Source: Chloroflexota bacterium (lineage in GTDB: Bacteria > Chloroflexota > Anaerolineae > UBA4142). Taken from it: a stretch of 43,045 nucleotides of DNA. The notes under the pieces are model-generated. The model searched no databases, was not told where the DNA came from, and worked only from the letters and a program-made list of their open reading frames with translations. Shown piece after piece: positions 23,258 to 29,058 of this stretch (positions are counted from its first letter, which is position 1; every line of letters starts with the position of its first letter). Both the position numbers and the translations under genes were made by a program. The stretch is from NCBI GenBank assembly GCA_016223105.1, contig JACRPR010000122.1:1-43045 (forward strand). Direction: 5' to 3'.

Positions 23258-23959
23258 ATGAAAAACACAGTGGATTCTATGCGGCACTGGTTCACCAGGT
23301 TGCTTGAGCGCACTGAAGCAAAATTTTCCGTGCTCGTCGCGCTCACGCTCACGCTCGCGCTGACATACGGCGGGGGTCTCTGGTTACATCTGTTGCACCA
23401 AGCGAATGGCGCGACCGAGTTGAATCAGCCGCCGCCAGTCATTCACTGGTTACGCGATTCGACGCTAATGTTGCCACTTGTTCTCGTCAGTGTCTTTACT
23501 GCGCTTGTCTTCGCGCAGTGGTTACTAGTGCGCTTTGGTCCGGCTACTCCGCTGATCCTTGAAAGCATAGTGGTTGTCGCAAGCGTCGCATTGATTACCA
23601 GCGTTGTGCTCGCCTGGGCAAGCCCCATCCACGACAGTCTTTTCCGAGCGCAACACCCAGCGCGCCACCATCAAGGCGATGCAAAAGTGTTGCTCGCGCT
23701 CCAGCAAGACGATGAAGCGGAAACATCGTTCGCGCTTCAACACGACGACGCGGAAACATCGTTCGCGCTTCAACACGACGATGAAGAAATGCTGACTGTT
23801 CCGCATATACTTTACGATGGCTCGCTGGCATTGGTTGGTAACCTGGTGCTTTCAAGTATTCTCTTTGCGCTGTTCCGTGGGCGATTGTGGGGAAGGCGCG
23901 CCGCGCGGCGAATCCGAGTGGTCAAACCGGCGCTCCCTGCCCGAATGTCGCGCGGATGA
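23258..23959 (+). CDS. His-containing four-helix membrane protein (same domain as giant MCO N-terminus)
   Basis: 233 aa, start ATG 23258 (SD GAAAGGAGC). About four membrane helices. Shared with the N-terminus of the giant MCO at 27175 are YGGGLWLHxxHxxxGAxE, PPxxxHWLRDxTLxLPL, ASPxHxxLFxAxH, and a last helix LALVGNLVLSSILFAL. Conserved His residues near the membrane edge could bind metal or haem. No known family recognised. Between helices 3 and 4 a 33-bp tandem repeat (SFALQHDD, QHDDAETSFALQHDD) adds an acidic, His-bearing loop. It may anchor or serve the Tat-exported MCO that follows. Confidence 0.8.
   Translation: MKNTVDSMRHWFTRLLERTEAKFSVLVALTLTLALTYGGGLWLHLLHQANGATELNQPPPVIHWLRDSTLMLPLVLVSVFTALVFAQWLLVRFGPATPLILESIVVVASVALITSVVLAWASPIHDSLFRAQHPARHHQGDAKVLLALQQDDEAETSFALQHDDAETSFALQHDDEEMLTVPHILYDGSLALVGNLVLSSILFALFRGRLWGRRAARRIRVVKPALPARMSRG
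23717..23782 (+). repeat. 33-bp in-frame tandem repeat
   Basis: Two units starting GCGGAAACATCGTTCGCGC differ by one base, with a half-unit before them (CAGCAAGACGATGAA). Each encodes AETSFALQHDD. Confidence 0.9.
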
Positions 23960-24088
23960 AAATCTTTAACGTTGCTACGGTTGAAATCAAGACTTGGCTC
24001 GCTCGTTGGGATCTGAAACGTCAAGTAAGACGATGACCCCTACGGCAAAGCCCGGCGACTTGCCGGGACGCAAACATTCTCAATAAAT

Positions 24089-24202
24089 GTAACTGCTCAG
24101 TTTGTCACGCTCCGCGTGAACGTAGTGAACGCAAAGCGTCTCGCTCGCCGGGCTGGAGATCCTTCGCTCCGCTCAGAGTGACAATCGGGGTGGAGCAGTT
24201 AC
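24089..24202. mobile_element. MITE-like element related to copies 1-3 (copy 4)
   Basis: Inverted ends GTAACTGCTCAG and TGGAGCAGTTAC. The inside has GTCACGCTCCGCGTGAACG and GATCCTTCGCTCCGCTCAGAGTGAC. Flanks CAATAAAT and CAAAAAAG agree at 6 of 8 bases, so a decayed duplication is possible. It lies between the membrane gene and the MCO, 18 nt before the MCO start. Confidence 0.6.
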
Positions 24203-24220
24203 CAAAAAAGGAAAAATCAA

Positions 24221-26407
24221 ATGTCTAACAAAACGACTGACCCAACCAAGATTACTCGGCGTGATTTTTTCAAACTGAGCGCCGCCGCAACAGCGGCGTT
24301 CGCTATGGCTGGCGTGGGATCGCTGATCGCGCCGGATCTTGCTCGCAAGGGCTTGCTCTCTCCCCTTGGAGTGTTCGATGCCGCCTCGGTCGCGCTGGCG
24401 GATGCCATCTACATTGAAGCCGCCCCGACTAGCCCGCTGATCCTCACCCCGTTCCGCGATGTTCTTCCTATTCCCAAAGCGCTGGCTCCGATTCCCAAGT
24501 CGGTCTACAGCATCTGGAAGAACCCGCCGGGTTCTGGTGCCGGTCAGCAGACTTCGGTCAGCAAAACTGAAAAACATCAAATCTGGACCAGCAAGATCGG
24601 CTACCCAGACCCGCTTGTCTACCAGATCAAACTTCAGGTGAACACCCATCGCTTCACCACGTCCCAGGTGTTACCAATCGGCGCGAACGGCGCGCCGACG
24701 ATCTCGTTCGACGCAACCGGCAAAACCTACCCGGCAGGTACGGTCAGAACTCTGCCGGCAAGCACCATCTACGGATTTAACGGCACATTTCCGGGACCTA
24801 TGATCAATGCCGAGTATGGCAAGCCCGCCCTTGTGCGCTTTGAGAATCACCTGGACGAGAACCCTGACAATCTTGATCGCCAAGACTTTGGGGCTCCGGA
24901 CTATTCGTTTATGACCCACTTGCACAACGGTCATACGGCGCCGGAGAGCGATGGCAACCCGAACTATTCGATGAACAAGTTGAAACTCCACGGCTATCCG
25001 ACCAAAGCGTGGGTTGATAACCTCTATCTCAATTGGCCCGCCGGCGGTGACAACAACGAAAAGCAGTCGTTCTTGTGGTTCCACGACCATCGGATGGACC
25101 ACACCGGGTCAAATGTTTACAAGGGAATGGTCGGTCTCTTCCCGATCTACGACCCTGCCCAAAGTAAGGATATGGGGGACGAGACCAAGGGGTGGCGATT
25201 GCCGGGTGTTCGGAAGAACAATGCGGATGGCTCCTTCGACGTTGACTATGATATTCCACTCGCTTTCTATGACTGCCGACTGGACGATGGAGTTACCACC
25301 CACCAAGATATGCACGATGGCATGGGCGAGTTCCCAGCCGCCGGGAATCCCAGAACCCACCCGGAGTGGTGGGGCAAGACCTTCTACAAGCACTTTGTTA
25401 GTCATGGCTTTGTCGGAGACATCTTCACGGTGAACGGGACAGCCAACCCGGTTCTCGAAGTCAAGCGGCGCAAGTACCGCTTCCGCTTCCTGGACGCCTC
25501 GATCGCCCGGATCTATGAGTTCAAACTGATGAGCTCGACCAAGGGTCCGAAGGCGGCGAAGGATCTCGGATACGGCGGAGACGAGCTACAAGGACAGTAC
25601 CGAATTCTCGACGGACAGCAGTGCATGAAGTTTATCCAAATCGCGACCGATGGCGGCTTGATCCCCGCCCCGATCACCCGCGATTCCTTCGAACTGTGGC
25701 CCGCAAATCGCCGGGAGATGATCGTTGACTTTACAAAGTATATGGACGGGACGCCGACCTCAAAAGGCGACGTGATCTACCTGACGAACGTGATGAAGAT
25801 GAAGGACGGGCGCATGTGGGACAACTCAACCCGCTCCGGGCTTGACCCGAACTATAAGGTGCCGGTCCTAAAGATCGTGATCGGCGACGACGCGCCGGAT
25901 AACAGTCTGATCCCCACGGCTCTGCGCCCAGTGCCAAACTATGCTTACGGGGATTGGAAGAAGGACTTGGACAACCGAATGATCTTCGAGGTTCAGCGTG
26001 GCGGTTCTGGAGGGGAGATCGAATGGTTAGTCAACGGGCAACCCTTCGACCCCGCTAAACCGGCGCGGTCGCTCAAGAACCCCGCGGGTAATCAGCCGCT
26101 CGCGATCCAAAAGCTGGGAAGCTACGGAGTGTGGGAAATCCGGAACGGCGGCGGCGGCTGGGTTCACCCATTCCACTTTCATATGGAAGAGCATCGCGTC
26201 ATTATGCGGAACGGGAAGCTGATTCCCCCGGCTGACCCAGGTCACCCGGATGGCATCTCGAAAGAGGATGTGTGCAATCTGGACCCGTCCGAGTCGGTGA
26301 TCGTCTGCCGGCATTTTCGAGACTTTGTTGGCAAGTACGTCGGGCATTGCCACAACCTGGCGCACGAAGACCACGCCATGATGTTCGGGTGGGAAGTCGT
26401 TCCGTAG
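24221..26407 (+). CDS. Tat-exported multicopper oxidase (CotA/bilirubin-oxidase-like)
   Basis: 728 aa, SD AAAAAAGGAAAAATC, start ATG 24221. The twin-arginine signal TRRDFFKLSAAATAAFAMAG sends the folded, copper-loaded enzyme out. All four copper motifs are present: THLHNGH (CBS1), WFHDHRMDH (CBS2), HPFHFHMEEH (CBS3) and GHCHNLAHEDHAMM (CBS4, with the type-1 Cys and a likely axial Met). Such enzymes oxidise phenols, bilirubin or metal ions (Cu, Mn) and reduce O2 to water. Codon style is less CG-rich than in the flanking genes, so it may be a later arrival. It ends before a hairpin (26515-26554). Confidence 0.93.
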   Translation: MSNKTTDPTKITRRDFFKLSAAATAAFAMAGVGSLIAPDLARKGLLSPLGVFDAASVALADAIYIEAAPTSPLILTPFRDVLPIPKALAPIPKSVYSIWKNPPGSGAGQQTSVSKTEKHQIWTSKIGYPDPLVYQIKLQVNTHRFTTSQVLPIGANGAPTISFDATGKTYPAGTVRTLPASTIYGFNGTFPGPMINAEYGKPALVRFENHLDENPDNLDRQDFGAPDYSFMTHLHNGHTAPESDGNPNYSMNKLKLHGYPTKAWVDNLYLNWPAGGDNNEKQSFLWFHDHRMDHTGSNVYKGMVGLFPIYDPAQSKDMGDETKGWRLPGVRKNNADGSFDVDYDIPLAFYDCRLDDGVTTHQDMHDGMGEFPAAGNPRTHPEWWGKTFYKHFVSHGFVGDIFTVNGTANPVLEVKRRKYRFRFLDASIARIYEFKLMSSTKGPKAAKDLGYGGDELQGQYRILDGQQCMKFIQIATDGGLIPAPITRDSFELWPANRREMIVDFTKYMDGTPTSKGDVIYLTNVMKMKDGRMWDNSTRSGLDPNYKVPVLKIVIGDDAPDNSLIPTALRPVPNYAYGDWKKDLDNRMIFEVQRGGSGGEIEWLVNGQPFDPAKPARSLKNPAGNQPLAIQKLGSYGVWEIRNGGGGWVHPFHFHMEEHRVIMRNGKLIPPADPGHPDGISKEDVCNLDPSESVIVCRHFRDFVGKYVGHCHNLAHEDHAMMFGWEVVP

Positions 26408-26514
26408 ATCGCTTGTGCCACGAGCCGCAATGGAATCGGGAATTCAGTTCGTTGGGAATGTGTTATGCGGGTGGCAACCGCGATACCGATTCGAAATGTT
26501 CCACGCGCAATCAA

Positions 26515-26554
26515 AATAGCCAAGCGTAGGGCGCTAGTCCAACGCTTGGCTATT
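26515..26554 (+). terminator. Terminator-like hairpin after the Tat MCO
   Basis: AATAGCCAAGCGT / ACGCTTGGCTATT with a 14-nt loop; no long T-run. Confidence 0.65.
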
Positions 26555-26565
26555 GACGATTAAGA

Positions 26566-26628
26566 CTATGGTCGTACTCAAACCTTCGACCTTTGACCGT
26601 TCCCCCGCAAGCAAAAAAGTAGGATAAT
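26566..26628 (+). promoter_or_regulatory. Promoter P2 with TTCGAC-N7-CGTTCC box
   Basis: TTCGACCTTTGACCGTTCC starts at 26585 and the -10 GATAAT at 26623 (38 nt). The upstream half-site CTATGGTCG lies 19 nt before the box (26566). Leader about 50 nt. Confidence 0.78.
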
Positions 26629-26687
26629 CTCAACAACGGATCGCCCATTCCCAAACATTCACACCACGAGGATCCGGGGAGGTTCCG

Positions 26688-26795
26688 ATGTTTATTCTCC
26701 TGGTTGTGTATCTGCTATTTGCCTTGCTGTGTCTGGGCATTACCGGTTTGGCAATTGCGTTTATTGCGGCGACCGCCAAAGAAAGAGCCCTGTAG
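26688..26795 (+). CDS. 35-aa membrane peptide
   Basis: Too short for the ORF track. ATG 26688 follows CGGGGAGGTTCCG. The product MFILLVVYLLFALLCLGITG... is one membrane helix with a short charged end (ATAKERAL). It is the first gene under P2 and is followed by a second small membrane gene and the giant MCO, so I infer a small accessory subunit. Confidence 0.65.
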   Translation: MFILLVVYLLFALLCLGITGLAIAFIAATAKERAL

Positions 26796-26808
26796 AAGGA
26801 AGGTGTCT

Positions 26809-26952
26809 GTGCTAACCCATATTCAGCCCGGTTTATTTTTCAAATGGATGCAAGAACATACACGCGATTGGACGATCCAGGGTGGCGGTATACCATTAAC
26901 TCTGCTGATCGTGATCTATGCGGCGTTCGTGTTCTTGCTGTGGAATGTGTAG
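26809..26952 (+). CDS. 47-aa membrane peptide
   Basis: GTG 26809 (or 26803) with SD GAAGGAAGG. The ORF track starts at 26704 inside the preceding gene, which I reject. The product has a polar N-terminus with several aromatic residues (HIQPGLFFKWMQEHTRDWTIQ) and a C-terminal helix (IPLTLLIVIYAAFVFLLWNV). It is 13 nt after the 35-aa peptide. The tiny paired membrane genes resemble in layout (not in sequence) the small MnxE/MnxF genes that precede the MCO mnxG in Bacillus. Confidence 0.65.
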   Translation: MLTHIQPGLFFKWMQEHTRDWTIQGGGIPLTLLIVIYAAFVFLLWNV

Positions 26953-26954
26953 CC

Positions 26955-26994
26955 AAACTTGCGAAATCCCGGAGATTTCGCCAGTTTGAAAAAA
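26955..26994. terminator. Hairpin after the small peptide genes
   Basis: AAACTTGCGAAATC / GATTTCGCCAGTTT then GAAAAAA. Related to the hairpin after hpt. The A-run is the insertion site of the next element. Confidence 0.6.
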
Positions 26995-27141
26995 CGTAAC
27001 CGTTCAGCCCAACCTGTCATTGCGAGCGGTTTTTGCGAAGCAATCCCCAACATTGTCGTTCCGGAATTGTCGCGCGGACGCTTCGCGGCTTCGTCGCAAA
27101 AAACGCTCCTCGCAATGACACCTGAACGGTTACGAAAAAAC
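26988..27141. mobile_element. MITE-like element with 8-bp target duplication (copy 2)
   Basis: Inverted ends GTAACCGTTCAG (26996-27007) and CTGAACGGTTAC (27122-27133) are perfect complements. Direct repeats GAAAAAAC at 26988-26995 and 27134-27141 are perfect. The core has TGTCATTGCGAGCGG ... GCTCCTCGCAATGACA. It separates the peptide genes under P2 from the giant MCO. Confidence 0.88.
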
Positions 27142-27174
27142 AATTAAACGATTGTGAACCCAGGAGATCGCCCA

Positions 27175-29058
27175 ATGCCTAGTTCAATTTTTAACAGCAT
27201 CATCCATCGGCATAAACCAGGGATCCAACTTTCAGTTGACCTCTGGCTTGCTCTCGCGCTCGCGTACGGCGGCGGCTTGTGGTTGCACTGGATTCACGAA
27301 CTCGAAGGCGCGATGGAACACGATGCGCCGCCCGTGTTACTCCACTGGTTGCGCGATGCAACCTTGCTTTTGCCATTGATGCTCGGCGCAGTTATTGCCG
27401 CGCGATTGATCGCGCGGCGATTGTATTTGACCGGCGCGCGGCGATCTATCGCGATCGCGTTCGTCGCGAGCGCGCTAATGGGCGGCGCGAGTCCTCTGCA
27501 TCAAATTCTTTTCGACGCGCATCATCACGCCGCGCTGGGCGCGTCCGTCCTGGTTCACAGCGCGCGCGACACCCTGCTCGCGTTGATCGCGAACCTGGTC
27601 ATCGTGAGCGCGGTCGCGCTGATCCGCCAACCCCGGCGTTGGGCGCGCCAACGCGTGATTTTGCGCGCGGTGTTGGCAATCACGCTGATCACAAATTTTC
27701 TCGCGCCCCTCGCGCCGACGGTTTCCGCCGCGCCCGCGGCGCAAACGGCTAACGTCTGCGCGACCGCGACGCGCACAATCACGTATGATGTCGCCGCGTT
27801 TCAAACGATCATCCCGCATAACGGCTGGGGCGATCACACGCCCGACGGATTGATGTTCGCGCTCTCGAACGCGGACGCGATTCCAAACAAAGACGCGCTG
27901 ATCGCGAACCCGAATCTCATCGAGCCACTCGTGATCCGCGCCGCCGTCGGCGATTGCATCCTGGTCAATTTTCGCAACGACATTACCGGTCGTCGCGTCG
28001 GAATGCACGTCAACGGCATCTCCAAAGATCCAAAAACCTCCGACGGCGCGCGCATCGGCAACAATCCTGACACTACCGTGCCGACCGGCGGAACGATCAC
28101 GCACACATTTTTCGCGCACCGCGAAGGACAGTTCGTGATCAACGATTACGGCAGTGGCTTGAACTATCCCAACGACACCACGAGTCGCGGTTTGTACGGC
28201 GCGCTGATCGTTCTGCCGCGCGGCGCGACCTGGCACGATCCGCGCACCGGGCGCGACTTGCTCGACGCGAGCAAGCGCGGCGTCGGCGCGATGCCGTTCG
28301 CGGACGCGCGCGTGCCGGGTGTCGGCAATGATTTTCGCGATTTCGTCGCGGTCTTTATGGACGAGCCGGAAGGCGTGTTGGATCGCGATGGCAAACCGCC
28401 GGTCTTTCCATTGACCGGCATCGAGGACGGCACATTCGGGATCAATTATCGCTCCGAGCCGTTACGCAATCGCGCGCGCGCGGTGTTGGAACATCGCGGC
28501 TTGGTGTACGATGCCGCGCAAAATAAAATCGTCGCGACCGCGCCAAAAGTGGTTACGCTTCCGAACGGCACGGTCATTCAACCGACCGATCATTTTTGCG
28601 ACGGCTATGTCCCGGAACTCGATCAAATCGTGAGCGATCCGGGCGCGCAATGCGTCGGCGAAGAATTTCATTTGCAATCGTGGCCCTTTGGCGATCCGGG
28701 AAAACTCACGCGCAAACTCGCGGACGGCACGATTGTCGCGGACACGGATAGCATCATTCCCAAAGCGTACGTCGGCGACCCGGTGCGTTTTCGCATCGTG
28801 CATCCCGGCGTTTACGAAACGCACACCTGGCATCAACACACGAATCGCTGGCGGCACGAGCCGAACGATCCCGATTCGACACGGCTCGATGTGCAATCTA
28901 CCGGACCCGGGCAAACGTTTGAATTGGATTTCGAAGGCGGCGCCGGGCAAATGATGGGCACGGTCGGCGACCAGGTTTTTCACTGCCATTTGTATCCGCA
29001 CTTTGCGGAAGGATTCTGTCGGTGTGCCCGAACGATTTTATTATCCCGCGTTCATTGA
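27175..29058 (+). CDS. Giant multicopper oxidase, part 1: membrane domain plus first cupredoxin unit
   Basis: ATG 27175 (SD CAGGAGATC) rather than GTG 27154. Residues ~10-180 form the four-helix membrane domain shared with 23258 (YGGGLWLHWIHELEGAMEHDAPP, HWLRDATLLLPL). A signal-like LAPLAPTVSAAPAA follows, then two cupredoxin folds (RTITYDVAAFQTIIPHNGWG ..., THTFFAHREGQFVINDYG). Copper motifs HTWHQHTNRW and VFHCHLYPHF are CBS3- and CBS4-like. From about 29015 the frame is lost (last residues CRCARTILLSRVH are spurious). The real protein continues in the next ORF, with some intervening sequence apparently missing. Confidence 0.85.
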   Translation: MPSSIFNSIIHRHKPGIQLSVDLWLALALAYGGGLWLHWIHELEGAMEHDAPPVLLHWLRDATLLLPLMLGAVIAARLIARRLYLTGARRSIAIAFVASALMGGASPLHQILFDAHHHAALGASVLVHSARDTLLALIANLVIVSAVALIRQPRRWARQRVILRAVLAITLITNFLAPLAPTVSAAPAAQTANVCATATRTITYDVAAFQTIIPHNGWGDHTPDGLMFALSNADAIPNKDALIANPNLIEPLVIRAAVGDCILVNFRNDITGRRVGMHVNGISKDPKTSDGARIGNNPDTTVPTGGTITHTFFAHREGQFVINDYGSGLNYPNDTTSRGLYGALIVLPRGATWHDPRTGRDLLDASKRGVGAMPFADARVPGVGNDFRDFVAVFMDEPEGVLDRDGKPPVFPLTGIEDGTFGINYRSEPLRNRARAVLEHRGLVYDAAQNKIVATAPKVVTLPNGTVIQPTDHFCDGYVPELDQIVSDPGAQCVGEEFHLQSWPFGDPGKLTRKLADGTIVADTDSIIPKAYVGDPVRFRIVHPGVYETHTWHQHTNRWRHEPNDPDSTRLDVQSTGPGQTFELDFEGGAGQMMGTVGDQVFHCHLYPHFAEGFCRCARTILLSRVH

